Below are positions 1-8,024 of a DNA stretch of 64,000 nt, one piece after another (position 1 is the first letter of the stretch; each line of letters begins with the position of its first letter). The DNA is from Catellatospora coxensis. GTDB lineage: Bacteria > Actinomycetota > Actinomycetes > Mycobacteriales > Micromonosporaceae. The stretch covers positions 1 to 64,000 of the forward strand of contig NZ_BONI01000038.1 in NCBI RefSeq assembly GCF_016862635.1. Reading direction: 5' to 3'. A model generated the notes under the pieces. That model made no database searches. It was not told where the DNA came from and worked only from the letters and a program-made list of their open reading frames with translations. A program made the translations under genes and the position numbers.

Positions 1-30
1 CTGCGTATGACGAAAGTCAGGTGGCCCGGG

Positions 31-1326
31 TCACGCCGTCGGGGAGACGCTCGGCGACGGCTGCGCCGACGCGGACGGGTCGGGCGAGCCGAGCGCGGCC
101 AGCTCCGGCGGGATCGGCAGGGCGCTGCCCTTCATGTAGTCCTCCCAGCCCACGGACCAGGCTGTCCAGCCGTTGGCGGGCTTGATCTTGCGCTCGGTGC
201 CCTTCACGGTGACCGGCGTGCCGATACTGGTCAGGTTGAACAGGTACACGGCGTTGGCCGTGGACACGTTCACGCAGCCGTGCGACACGTTGCGTACGCC
301 CTGGTGCTGCACCGACCACGGCGCGGCGTGGATGTACTCGCCACCCCAGGTCAGGCGCTGGGCGTACTCGATGTTGACGACGTAGCGGTCGACGTTGCCC
401 GGGTCGTCGGTGGTGTCGAAGACCGTCTTGCGCTGCTTGTCCATGATCACCATGGTTCCGGACGACGACGGGGTCTTCGTCTTGCCCAGGCTGACCGGAA
501 TCGTCTTGACCACCGTGTCGTTCTTGAACACCTGCATGCGCTTGTTCGCGTTGTCGACGATCAGCTCGATCTTCTCCTTGGCGATGTTGCCGACGCCCGA
601 GCGGTCGGCGTCGCCGTAGCGGCCGTCGCCCATCGGCACGCCCTCCAGCGCCGCCCGCACGGTGATCTTCGTGCCGGTCTGCCAGTACTGCGGGCCGCGG
701 TACATCACCTGCAGCGAGCTCGACCAGTGCCAGATCCCCGGCTGCGGCGGCTCCACCTTGACGAACAGACGGCGCTCCACGGCGGCCCGCGCCGACACCG
801 GCACCGGCTTGGTGAACTCGATGACCACCGGCATCGCCACGCCGTACGTGCGGTCGGAGAACAGGTACAGGCCCGCGCCGGTCGTCTTGCCCGGCTTGCC
901 CATCGTCGTGAACGACGTCTTCTTCTCCATGGTCGTGCCGTCCGGGCCGACCGCGACGACCGTCGCCGAGTACTTCTTGCCGTACTTGAGCGGCTTGGCC
1001 GGCACCCACGACGAGCCGTCGGCGCGCATGCTGCCCGCGACCTTGCCGCCGGCCGAGTCGGTCATCGTCACCGACTTCACCTCGCCGCCGCTGACCTTGG
1101 TGCCGATCTCGGCGCTCACCGGCTGGTTCTTCGCCGCCTCGGCGGGCGTGACCGCCAGCGCCAGCGGTTCCGTGCTCGCCGGCGCGGGCACCGGGGCCGA
1201 CTGCGTGGGCGTCACGAAAGAGGGCGACTCGTCGCCGTCCTTCGAACACGCGGTCAGCGCCAGCGGTGCGACCACCGCCAGCACCAGTGCCATCGCGCTC
1301 CTGCGCGCCATCGTGCTCAGGCTCAT
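31..1326 (-). CDS. L,D-transpeptidase lipoprotein with Ig-like region and YkuD domain
   Basis: This 431-residue protein is predicted to make 3-3 (L,D) peptidoglycan cross-links outside the membrane. A signal sequence ends in a lipobox, LTAC, at residues 24-27, so it should be a lipoprotein. An Ser/Pro/Thr linker and an Ig-like region (about 50-250) precede a YkuD domain with the catalytic motif SHGCVNVS at about 348-355; Cys351 is the expected nucleophile. A Ser/Pro-rich tail follows. This order matches actinobacterial Ldt enzymes of the LdtMt2 type. A second ATG five codons downstream is a possible start. The gene reads toward the window edge and no partner gene is visible. Confidence 0.93.
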   Translation of the reverse strand: MSLSTMARRSAMALVLAVVAPLALTACSKDGDESPSFVTPTQSAPVPAPASTEPLALAVTPAEAAKNQPVSAEIGTKVSGGEVKSVTMTDSAGGKVAGSMRADGSSWVPAKPLKYGKKYSATVVAVGPDGTTMEKKTSFTTMGKPGKTTGAGLYLFSDRTYGVAMPVVIEFTKPVPVSARAAVERRLFVKVEPPQPGIWHWSSSLQVMYRGPQYWQTGTKITVRAALEGVPMGDGRYGDADRSGVGNIAKEKIELIVDNANKRMQVFKNDTVVKTIPVSLGKTKTPSSSGTMVIMDKQRKTVFDTTDDPGNVDRYVVNIEYAQRLTWGGEYIHAAPWSVQHQGVRNVSHGCVNVSTANAVYLFNLTSIGTPVTVKGTERKIKPANGWTAWSVGWEDYMKGSALPIPPELAALGSPDPSASAQPSPSVSPTA

Positions 1327-1498
1327 CGCCGCCTACCCCGCTCCCCAGATCCACACATCGCGGAACATCCTGCCGCATCGCCCAAACGTTCCGTGAGCAC
1401 TGTTCGGTTCCTTCGGGACCAGCCGGATGGGGTAGAGATCGCCCACCACCTCGGATCATGGCACCGGCGCGGGGCGGGCGCGGCGGGTTCGGCGGCGC

Positions 1499-2656
1499 TC
1501 AGGCGGCGGCCTGGGCCAGCCAGTACGGCACGTCGTCGGCGTGGTACGGCCACTCGGACGGTTCGATGGCTTCGAGGAAGCCGGCGTACGCGGCGGCGTT
1601 GCGCAACGCGACCAGCGGCTCGATCAGCTCCAGCGACCGCTCGGGCTCGCACCCGGGCACGGCCGCCCGCCAGCCGCGGCTCCACGCCTGCCGCAGCGGC
1701 TCCGGGTCGGCGAGCCGCTCGGTCATCCGCAGCAGGTCGATCGCCGGGTGCCCGAGCACGGCGTCGCCCCAGTCGATGACGTGCAGCCGCTCGGCGGTGC
1801 CGCGCACGTTGCCGGGGTGGAAGTCCCCGTGCACGAGGGTGTCCGGCAGCCCGCAGGCGGTGAGCCGGTCCAGCCGCTCGTCCAGCCCGTCGAGCAGGGC
1901 CGCCAGCCGCTCGCCGGGCGCGGCGTCGCGGGTGGCGACGGCACGCAGGCGTTCGGCCAGTCGCGGCGGCCGCTGGTCGGGCACGCCCAGGGCGAGCAGG
2001 TCGCCGACCCGTTCCGCCGCGGTGACCTGGACGGTGTGCAGGAGGGGCAGCATACGGAGCCGCTCGTCGGCGGCCGCGCTGTAGCGGTCGGTGCCGGGCA
2101 GGTCGTCGAGCAGCATCCGGCCGCCGTCGGCGGCGAGCGGGGCGGGCGCGATGCCGGGGCAGTGCTCGTCCAGCCAGCGCAGCACGGCGGGCTCGTGCGC
2201 GAAGAAATCAGGGACCTGCTTGAGCCACACCGGCGTGGTGTCGGTCTCCAGCCGCCAGATCGTGGACAGGTTCCAGGTGCGCTGCTGCGCGGCGGCGGTG
2301 ACGGTCCGACCTTGGGCGGCCAGGGCGTCGGCGGCCCAGGCGAGGCTGGCGGCGGGGCCGCCGATCTCGGCGTACGGGGCGCGGCGCGGGTGCGGCACGA
2401 GGGCGGCGGCGGCCGGGCGGACCGGGCCGGGGTCACCGGCGACCTCGGCCAGGTAGGTGACCTTGCCGCCGGGCGGGGCGGCCAGCTCGGCGTGGAGCAG
2501 GCGCAACACGGTCACGTCGACGCCGTGGTGCTGACGTGCCCCGGCGACGACCTCGGCGACCTCCTGCCACCAGGGCACTTCCACGTCGTACGGCGGCAGC
2601 GCCCCCAGCACGGTCCCGGCCGGGTCCACCAGCACCAGCGTCACGATTCGTCCCAC
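1499..2656 (-). CDS. aminoglycoside phosphotransferase-family (APH/choline kinase fold) protein
   Basis: This 385-residue protein has the APH kinase-like core. The catalytic loop LVHGDFHPGN lies at about 274-283 and the metal-binding motif VIDWGDAVLGHPAIDLLR follows roughly 20 residues later. The first ~110 residues are an extra N-terminal region that is common in actinobacterial members of this family. The substrate cannot be predicted; such proteins phosphorylate small hydroxylated metabolites as well as drugs. The GTG at 2656 is chosen because the family-like N-terminus begins there and a TAGGGT hexamer lies 7 nt upstream, which fits a leaderless transcript. The frame stays open further upstream, but that stretch does not look protein-like. 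Confidence 0.88.
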   Translation of the reverse strand: MGRIVTLVLVDPAGTVLGALPPYDVEVPWWQEVAEVVAGARQHHGVDVTVLRLLHAELAAPPGGKVTYLAEVAGDPGPVRPAAAALVPHPRRAPYAEIGGPAASLAWAADALAAQGRTVTAAAQQRTWNLSTIWRLETDTTPVWLKQVPDFFAHEPAVLRWLDEHCPGIAPAPLAADGGRMLLDDLPGTDRYSAAADERLRMLPLLHTVQVTAAERVGDLLALGVPDQRPPRLAERLRAVATRDAAPGERLAALLDGLDERLDRLTACGLPDTLVHGDFHPGNVRGTAERLHVIDWGDAVLGHPAIDLLRMTERLADPEPLRQAWSRGWRAAVPGCEPERSLELIEPLVALRNAAAYAGFLEAIEPSEWPYHADDVPYWLAQAAA

Positions 2657-3087
2657 GCCGCGGACCCTACCGCCGCCCGTCCACCCCGTCGCCGGGTTTT
2701 CACCGCACATCCCCAGGTCGCAGGCTTGCGAAGCCGGGGCGGCCCGGCTGGTCGCGGCGGTACTGCGGCAGTACGCCGTCGTCGCATGTGATGCCTGCCT
2801 GAGGTCGAAGTGGGGTTGGTGACCGCTGCGGGTTCGGCCGCTGAATGCGGTCATGTAGCGACATGTATTGTCGGTATGTGGTTTCGCCTGCTGCCTGCCT
2901 GCGTTGGGCGATCTTCGTGCGGTGGGCGGGTCGGTGTGTCTGAGGTCGGCGGGGCGTGAAGAGGTTCGAGCCGCCGGGCTGGTTTCGTGGTGCAGGCGTA
3001 CCGGTTCGCCCTTGACCCGAACGGCTTCGGGCTCGGAGTCCGCGAGAAACTCCCCACCGCCCCGCTCAGCGCACCAGGGAGCACACC
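2657..3087. other. 431-bp intergenic region between divergent genes
   Basis: No convincing gene lies here. The minus-strand end holds the leaderless-type promoter of the phosphotransferase gene (2664-2669). Near 2851-2880 there is a lower-GC patch with a short inverted repeat, CATGT/ACATG at 2852-2856 and 2861-2865, which could belong to the promoter or operator of the GntR-family gene that follows. The rest is GC-rich with no repeat or hairpin that stands out. Confidence 0.5.
2664..2669 (-). promoter_or_regulatory. -10-like hexamer of the phosphotransferase gene (leaderless start)
   Basis: On the minus strand TAGGGT ends 7 nt before the GTG start at 2656, with no Shine-Dalgarno sequence between. 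The geometry matches the other leaderless-type starts in this window. Confidence 0.5.
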
Positions 3088-3759
3088 ATGGCACTGACCG
3101 ACGAGGCCATCGAGAAGATCAAAGAGATGATCCTGTCGGGCGCGCTGCGCCCCGGCGACAAGCTGCCCAAGGAGGCCGACCTCGCCGAACGGCTGGGCCT
3201 GTCCCGCAACTCGCTGCGCGAGGCCGTACGCGCCCTGTCCCTGATCCGGGTCCTCGACGTCCGCCAGGGCGACGGCACGTACGTGACCAGCCTCGAACCC
3301 GGGCTGCTGCTGGAGGCGCTGACGTTCGTCGTCGACTTCCACCGCGACGACACGGTGCTGCAGTTCCTGGAGATGCGCCGCATCCTCGAACCGGCCGCCG
3401 CGGCGCTGGCCGCGCAGCGGATGACCGAGGAGGACATCGCCAAGCTCGCCGCGATCGTCGAGGAGATCGGTCCCGACGCGTCCATGGAGGAGCTGGTTGC
3501 CAACGACCTGGAGTTCCACCGGCTGATCGCGGCGGGCACCGGCAACGCGGTGCTGTGCTCGCTGATCGACGGCATGTCCGGCCCGACCACCCGCGCCCGC
3601 ATCTGGCGCGGCCTCACCCAGGACAAGGCCGTCGAACGCACCCGCGAGCAGCACCTGGCCATCCTCGACGCGATCACCGCTCGCCGCCCGGAACTGGCCC
3701 AGTCCTGGGCCCTCATCCACGTCGCCGGTGTCGAAGAATGGCTCCGCCGAGCCCTCTGA
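3088..3759 (+). CDS. FadR/GntR-family transcriptional regulator with FCD ligand domain
   Basis: This 223-residue regulator has a GntR winged helix at about 8-70, with the family motif LSRNSLREAVRAL, and an all-helical FCD domain at about 80-215. The FCD metal/ligand signature is visible as DLEFHRLI, REQHLAIL and a further His in LIHVAG. FCD regulators sense carboxylates such as lactate, pyruvate or sugar acids. The neighbouring BASS-family transporter begins 93 bp downstream on the same strand but a strong hairpin lies between, so control of that transporter is only an inference. A short AGGGAG ribosome-binding site precedes the ATG. Confidence 0.93.
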   Translation: MALTDEAIEKIKEMILSGALRPGDKLPKEADLAERLGLSRNSLREAVRALSLIRVLDVRQGDGTYVTSLEPGLLLEALTFVVDFHRDDTVLQFLEMRRILEPAAAALAAQRMTEEDIAKLAAIVEEIGPDASMEELVANDLEFHRLIAAGTGNAVLCSLIDGMSGPTTRARIWRGLTQDKAVERTREQHLAILDAITARRPELAQSWALIHVAGVEEWLRRAL

Positions 3760-3761
3760 CC

Positions 3762-3799
3762 CTCTCCCCGCCCGCCCCTGCGGGGGTGGGCGGGGGAGG
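3762..3799 (+). terminator. GC-rich hairpin after the GntR gene
   Basis: CCCCGCCC on the left pairs with GGGCGGGG on the right around a tight loop at 3779-3781, with one bulge. It sits directly after the stop at 3759 and before the transporter gene, so it is a likely rho-independent-like terminator without a U tract. Confidence 0.6.
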
Positions 3800-3852
3800 T
3801 CGGCTGTCCGGCTGATGTGGTGCCGGTCACAGGCCATGAAGAATCCTCGGCT

Positions 3853-4731
3853 ATGGATTCAGTGCTGACCCAGGTGTTCCTGCCCGTCGCCCTCGGCATC
3901 GTGATGCTCGGCCTCGGCCTCGGGCTCACCGTCGCCGACTTCAAGCGGATCGTGGTGTTCCCGAAAGCGGTGCTGGTGGCGCTGGTGTGCCAGGTGCTGC
4001 TGCTGCCCGCGGTGTGTTTCGGGCTGGTCCTGCTCCTGGACCTGGATCCGACCCTGGCGGCGGGCATGATGCTGCTGGCCGCGTCGCCCGGCGGCACCAC
4101 CGCCAACCTGTACAGCCACCTGTTCGGCGGCAACGTGGCGCTCAACGTCACGCTGACCGCGGTGAACTCGGTACTGGCGATCTTCACGCTGCCGCTGGTG
4201 GTGAACTTCGCGCTGAACCACTTCCTGTCCGGCACCGACCAGATCGGGCTGCAGTTCGGCAAGTCGCTGCAGGTGTTCGCGATCGTGCTGATCCCGGTGG
4301 CGATCGGCATGTTCATCCGCAGCCGCTCGGTCGACTTCGCCGACCGGATGCACCGCCCGGTACGCATCCTGTCCGTGGTGGTGCTGGTGCTCGTCATCAT
4401 CGGCACGCTGGTGTCGGAGCGGGACAACATCGCCGACTACTTCGCCGACGCGGGCCTGGTCGCGCTGCTGTTCAACGTCATCAGCCTGGGCGTCGGCTAC
4501 TTCCTGCCGCGCCTGGCCGGGCTCGACCGCGCCGACTCGGTCGCCGCCGCGATGGAGATCGGCATCCACAACGGCACGCTGGCCATCTTCATCGCCACGA
4601 CGCTGCTCGCGAGCACGGCCCTGGCGGTGCCGGCCGCCGTGTACAGCATCATCATGTTCTTCACCGCCGCGGCCTTCGGCTACCTGGTCCGGCCCGCCCG
4701 GGTGGCAGCCGAACCGGCCCTGGAGAGCTGA
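3853..4731 (+). CDS. bile acid:sodium symporter (BASS) family transporter
   Basis: This 292-residue membrane protein has about nine hydrophobic segments. It carries the BASS-family motif around ASPGGTTANLYSHLFGGN (about 76-93) and the late IGIHNGTLAI motif, both in the sodium- and substrate-binding core. BASS proteins move organic anions such as bile acids, pyruvate or pantoate with sodium; the substrate here is unknown. The ATG at 3853 is preferred because the first transmembrane helix follows at once; a GTG at 3817 in the same frame would add 12 polar residues. The upstream FCD regulator is a plausible controller. Confidence 0.9.
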   Translation: MDSVLTQVFLPVALGIVMLGLGLGLTVADFKRIVVFPKAVLVALVCQVLLLPAVCFGLVLLLDLDPTLAAGMMLLAASPGGTTANLYSHLFGGNVALNVTLTAVNSVLAIFTLPLVVNFALNHFLSGTDQIGLQFGKSLQVFAIVLIPVAIGMFIRSRSVDFADRMHRPVRILSVVVLVLVIIGTLVSERDNIADYFADAGLVALLFNVISLGVGYFLPRLAGLDRADSVAAAMEIGIHNGTLAIFIATTLLASTALAVPAAVYSIIMFFTAAAFGYLVRPARVAAEPALES

Positions 4732-4738
4732 CGACCTC

Positions 4739-4776
4739 CCGCCGGCGTCCCTGCCCCGGGCAAGGGACGCCGGCGG
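4739..4776. terminator. bidirectional terminator hairpin
   Basis: A perfect 14-bp inverted repeat (CCGCCGGCGTCCCT at 4739-4752 and its complement at 4763-4776) with a 10-nt loop lies 7 bp after the transporter stop and 3 bp before the end of the convergent DJ-1/PfpI gene. It can serve both strands. Confidence 0.8.
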
Positions 4777-4779
4777 CCG

Positions 4780-5418
4780 TCAGGGCAGCGTCTCGGCCCG
4801 CATCAGATCAACGGCGAGCTGCACGGCCTCCGGCGACGCCGTGCGCAGCGATCCCGCGCGGTACGGCGGCTGCGGGTCGTACTCGATCGCCAGCTGCACC
4901 GCCTCCGCCACCGCCGGACCGGCCAGATGCGCCGCCAGCCGCAACCCCATGTCGATCCCCGCCGACACCCCCGCCGCCGTGATCACACGATCGTTCTCCA
5001 CCACCCGCTCCGCCACGTACGTCGCCCCGTACCGAGCCAGGTAATCCTTGGCCGCCCAATGCGTCGTCGCGGTCTGCCCGCGCAGAATCCCCGCCGCCCC
5101 GAGCATCAGCGCCCCCGTGCACACCGAGGTGGTCCAACTCGAAGTCACATGCGCGGTATGCACCCACTCGACATACCCCGCATCGGCGGCCGCCGCGAAG
5201 GACCCCTGCAACCCGCCCGGAATCACGACCACATCCGGCTCAGGCACCTCGTCCATCGCCTGCTCGGCAACCATGGTCAACGCCCCGGTATCAGCGACCA
5301 CCGGCCCCGCCTGCCGCCCCACGAACACCACCCTGGTGTCCGGCAACCGCGCCAGCACCTCATACGGCCCCACCGCATCCAGCGCCGTAAACCCCGGATA
5401 CAGCAACACCGCCACCAT
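4780..5418 (-). CDS. DJ-1/PfpI family protein (isonitrile hydratase-like)
   Basis: This 212-residue DJ-1/PfpI-fold protein has the nucleophile elbow SVCTGALMLGAAG with Cys100, close to Pseudomonas isonitrile hydratase InhA and the sensor domain of GlxA-type regulators. The acidic partner expected before the elbow is probably in the PDVVVIPGG strand. No AraC-type DNA-binding domain follows, so it is a stand-alone enzyme or stress protein. The ATG at 5418 is preceded by GGGGAGGTGACG, a good ribosome-binding site; an upstream in-frame start would add 17 atypical residues. It lies 112 bp downstream of a MarR gene on the same strand, with a long inverted repeat between. Confidence 0.88.
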   Translation of the reverse strand: MVAVLLYPGFTALDAVGPYEVLARLPDTRVVFVGRQAGPVVADTGALTMVAEQAMDEVPEPDVVVIPGGLQGSFAAAADAGYVEWVHTAHVTSSWTTSVCTGALMLGAAGILRGQTATTHWAAKDYLARYGATYVAERVVENDRVITAAGVSAGIDMGLRLAAHLAGPAVAEAVQLAIEYDPQPPYRAGSLRTASPEAVQLAVDLMRAETLP

Positions 5419-5472
5419 CGTCACCTCCCCACTATCACCCGCCCCACCTAGCACCCGCCTCGACTTCACCCC

Positions 5473-5545
5473 GACGATCTTGCGTGAACCGTGGGTGCGA
5501 CACGCCCGTTCCGGTCATCTGGGCAACAGTTCACGCAAGATCGTC
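5473..5545. repeat. 17-bp perfect inverted repeat overlapping the end of the MarR gene
   Basis: GACGATCTTGCGTGAAC (5473-5489) is repeated in reverse complement at 5529-5545 with a 39-nt spacer. The right arm covers the last codons and stop of the MarR gene. Related GCAAGATCG strings occur near 7070, 51633 and 57418, next to other gene ends or starts. Confidence 0.7.
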
Positions 5546-6052
5546 TTGATCTTGGGGTGGTGGGGGTGGTGGGGGTGGGGTGGGGAGGCCGGCGTCGGCG
5601 ATGCGTTGGCGGAAGGGGCGGTGGGTGAGGGCGGTGGTGAGTTCGGTGAGGAGGTCGACCAGGGGGATCGAGAGTTCTGTGTCCAATGTGCGCATTGCTG
5701 TGGTGGTCGCCGACCACTCGGCGGTGATCAGCGGGAGCAGGTCGTGTGCCTTGGTGGTGAGGTTGACCAGGCGTTGGCGGGCGTCGGGGCCGGGGGTCAG
5801 GTCGACCAGGCCGGCGCGGTTCATCTGGGCCACGGTCTGGCTGGCCGCGGAGTGGGTGACGCCGACGGTCCGGGCGAGGTCGCGGATCGGCATCGGGCCC
5901 TGCGCCAGCAGCGCGCGGACCACGGGGGAGTAGCGCGGGCGATAGTCGGCCAGATCGCGTTCGGCGTAGACCTTCGCCACGTCGCCGTCGAGCAGTTCCA
6001 GCACGTGCCGCAGCAGCGTGCCGACCGCTTCGCGGTCCGGGAGAGCCGTCAT
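5531..6052 (-). CDS. MarR-family transcriptional regulator
   Basis: This 173-residue protein has a MarR winged-helix core: DLARTVGVTHSAASQTVAQM is the recognition region and LTPGPDARQRLVNLT is the wing (DxRxxxxxLT). It ends in an unusual run of nine prolines followed by QDQDDLA, which is encoded by a G-rich simple stretch merging with an inverted repeat; the true functional C-terminus probably lies before it. The ATG at 6052 faces a divergent aminopeptidase gene 42 bp away, and the palindrome between them is the likely operator for autoregulation and control of that gene. Confidence 0.88.
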   Translation of the reverse strand: MTALPDREAVGTLLRHVLELLDGDVAKVYAERDLADYRPRYSPVVRALLAQGPMPIRDLARTVGVTHSAASQTVAQMNRAGLVDLTPGPDARQRLVNLTTKAHDLLPLITAEWSATTTAMRTLDTELSIPLVDLLTELTTALTHRPFRQRIADAGLPTPPPPPPPPQDQDDLA

Positions 6053-6056
6053 GCTA

Positions 6057-6080
6057 AAAACATAACAGTACTGTTGTATT
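6057..6080. promoter_or_regulatory. MarR operator candidate between divergent genes
   Basis: AACAGTACTGTT (6064-6075) is a perfect 12-bp palindrome, extended imperfectly by AT-rich flanks, in the 42-bp gap between the MarR gene and the proline iminopeptidase gene. Size, symmetry and position fit a MarR dimer site. Confidence 0.7.
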
Positions 6081-6094
6081 TCCTGGAGGTGGCC

Positions 6095-7045
6095 ATGCAC
6101 CCGCAGTCCGAGCCGTACGACAGCGGCCTGCTCGACGTCGGCGACGGCAACCTCGTGCACTGGGAGGTCTGCGGCAACCCCGACGGCAAACCGGCCGTCG
6201 TGCTGCACGGCGGACCCGGTTCCGGGGCGACCCCGGGCTGGCTGCGCTACTTCGACCCGGCTGCCTACCGGGTGGTGCTCGTCGACCAGCGCGGCTGCGG
6301 CCGCAGCACGCCCAGCGCCGGCGACCCGGCCACCGACCTGAGCGTCAACACCACCCACCACCTGATCCGCGACCTCGAACAGCTGCGCGCCCACCTGGGC
6401 ATCGAGCGCTGGCTGGTGCTCGGTGCGTCCTGGGGCTGCACCCTGGCGCTGGCCTACGCGCAGCGCCACCCGTCGTCGATCTCCGAGCTGGTGCTGTTCA
6501 GCCTCACCAACACCACCCACCGGGAGGTGGACTGGGTGACCCGGCAGATGGGGCGCATCCTGCCGGAGGAGTGGGCCCGGTTCCGCGACGGCGTGCCCGC
6601 GGCCGACCGCGACGGCGACCTCGCGGCGGCCTACGCCCGGCTGCTGGCCGACCCCGACCCTGCCGTACGCGACAAGGCGTCACGGGACTGGTGCACCTGG
6701 GAGGACCAGCACGTGGCCATCGCCACCGGCTTCGAGGCCGACCCGCGATTCGAGGACCCCGAGTTCCGGATGACCTTCGCCCGGCTGGTCACCCACTACT
6801 GGGCCAACGCGGCGTTCCTGGAGGACGGCGAGCTGCAGGCCAACGCGGGCAGGCTGGCCGGGATCCCGGGGGTGCTCGTGCACGGGCGGCTGGACATCAG
6901 CGGCCCGGCCGACATCGCCTGGAACCTCGCCCAGGCCTGGCCCGGCGCCGAACTGACCCTGGTCGACCGGGCCGGGCACGGCTCCCGCGGCGGCATCGGC
7001 GACGTCGTGCTCGCCGCCGTGGCCCGCTTCGCGACCCGCCGCTGA
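6095..7045 (+). CDS. pip: proline iminopeptidase (alpha/beta hydrolase, S33)
   Basis: This 316-residue cytosolic serine peptidase should release N-terminal proline from peptides. The oxyanion motif HGGPGSG is at 38-44, the nucleophile elbow GASWG places Ser112, and the remaining triad is probably Asp267 (HGRLDISGP) and His295 (RAGHGSRG). The length is normal for S33 iminopeptidases. TGGAGGTGGCC provides the ribosome-binding site just before the ATG at 6095. It is divergent from a MarR gene with a shared palindromic operator candidate, so it is likely MarR-controlled. Its role in this context (peptide use or detoxification) is not shown. Confidence 0.9.
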   Translation: MHPQSEPYDSGLLDVGDGNLVHWEVCGNPDGKPAVVLHGGPGSGATPGWLRYFDPAAYRVVLVDQRGCGRSTPSAGDPATDLSVNTTHHLIRDLEQLRAHLGIERWLVLGASWGCTLALAYAQRHPSSISELVLFSLTNTTHREVDWVTRQMGRILPEEWARFRDGVPAADRDGDLAAAYARLLADPDPAVRDKASRDWCTWEDQHVAIATGFEADPRFEDPEFRMTFARLVTHYWANAAFLEDGELQANAGRLAGIPGVLVHGRLDISGPADIAWNLAQAWPGAELTLVDRAGHGSRGGIGDVVLAAVARFATRR

Positions 7046-7073
7046 CCGCGCCCGCCGCCGGCGCGGCCCGCAA

Positions 7074-7148
7074 GATCGACGGACTTGCCTGGCACGTGGG
7101 CGAGAGCGTGCTCAAGATACGCCCAGGTGCCAGGCAAGTCCGATGATC
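7074..7148. terminator. 29-nt-arm inverted repeat between convergent genes
   Basis: Arms at 7074-7102 and 7120-7148 match with three mismatches around a 17-nt spacer; the core CGGACTTGCCTGGCAC pairs nearly perfectly. It sits between the convergent peptidase and anti-sigma-like genes and is a likely bidirectional terminator. Arm length and spacer resemble the repeats at 19139 and 28029. Confidence 0.75.
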
Positions 7149-7158
7149 GTGGAGTGGG

Positions 7159-8019
7159 TCAGCCGACCGTGGGCGCGGCCACGGTCACGGGGGTGCCGTA
7201 GGCGCTGAACTCGACGACCACGTGGGTGCCTGCGGGCCCCGGTTCGCCGCCGGGCTTCTGCCAGACGGCGTTGCGGTCGTAGACGACGCCCGAGATGCGG
7301 CCCTCGGCGTCGAGCGTCACGTCCCCGGTGACGGTCTCGCTGACCTGGTAGGACTGGAGTTCCTGGGCGGTGTACTCGAAGTGCAGCAGGTTCGGCCCGG
7401 TTTGGGTGACGACCGCGCCCGCCTGGGCCAGCGTCGCGAGCAGCTCCGCGGGGTCGGCGGTGCCGCCCAGCGGGCCGTCCAGCGTCGGCCTGCCGCCCAG
7501 ACTGTCGTGTATGCCCGGCCGGCGGATCCAGTGCATGATCCCGTCCTCCCCGCTCTCTCCGGCGTACTGGACGCCGTCGACCAGGCGCTCCTCACCCACA
7601 CCGGGCCCGTCACCGCCGAAGGGGGTCCGCAGGTAACCGGTCCGGGCCGCCGGGTCGAACGCCCCGGTGGAGACCAGGACGTCGGCGCCCGGCGTCGTGG
7701 TCGAGCTGGTCGTGATCTTCAACCGGTAGCTGGTGCTCTGGCTCGCCGTGATCGCCGCCACCAGTCGCGTGCCCGGGTCGGCCGCGGCCACCGAGGCCGG
7801 TGGGTTTTCGGCCGTCAGGCCCCCGCCGGGGGGCTGGTTCACGGCGGCGACCCCGGCCACCGCGCCCACCACCAGGACGGCCAGCGACGCGCCGGTGAGC
7901 GCGGTACGCCGGTGGCGGGCGCGCCGGCCACGGTTCAGCAGCCGCTGCGTCGGCGGTGCCGAGGCGGCCTGGCCGGCCAGTTCGTGCAGGCTCCCGGAGA
8001 GCCCGTCGAGATCGTTCAT
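7159..8019 (-). CDS. membrane-anchored partner of SigE-family sigma factor (putative anti-sigma, CU044_5270-like)
   Basis: The 286-residue product has a short cytoplasmic N-terminus (1-36), one transmembrane helix (about 37-60) and a large extracytoplasmic domain. This is the layout of proteins encoded directly after SigE-type ECF sigma factors in actinobacteria. No zinc-binding HxxxCxxC anti-sigma motif is visible, so the anti-sigma role is inferred from position. Two starts are possible: a GTG at 8028 whose GTGA overlaps the sigma stop, or the ATG at 8019, preferred here because AGGTGAGG lies just upstream. Translational coupling to the sigma gene is likely either way. Confidence 0.8.
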   Translation of the reverse strand: MNDLDGLSGSLHELAGQAASAPPTQRLLNRGRRARHRRTALTGASLAVLVVGAVAGVAAVNQPPGGGLTAENPPASVAAADPGTRLVAAITASQSTSYRLKITTSSTTTPGADVLVSTGAFDPAARTGYLRTPFGGDGPGVGEERLVDGVQYAGESGEDGIMHWIRRPGIHDSLGGRPTLDGPLGGTADPAELLATLAQAGAVVTQTGPNLLHFEYTAQELQSYQVSETVTGDVTLDAEGRISGVVYDRNAVWQKPGGEPGPAGTHVVVEFSAYGTPVTVAAPTVG

Positions 8020-8024
8020 CTGCC

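Noticed and set aside
1-30. Coding sequence at the left window edge
   Set aside because: Only 30 bases are available and no frame could be supported.
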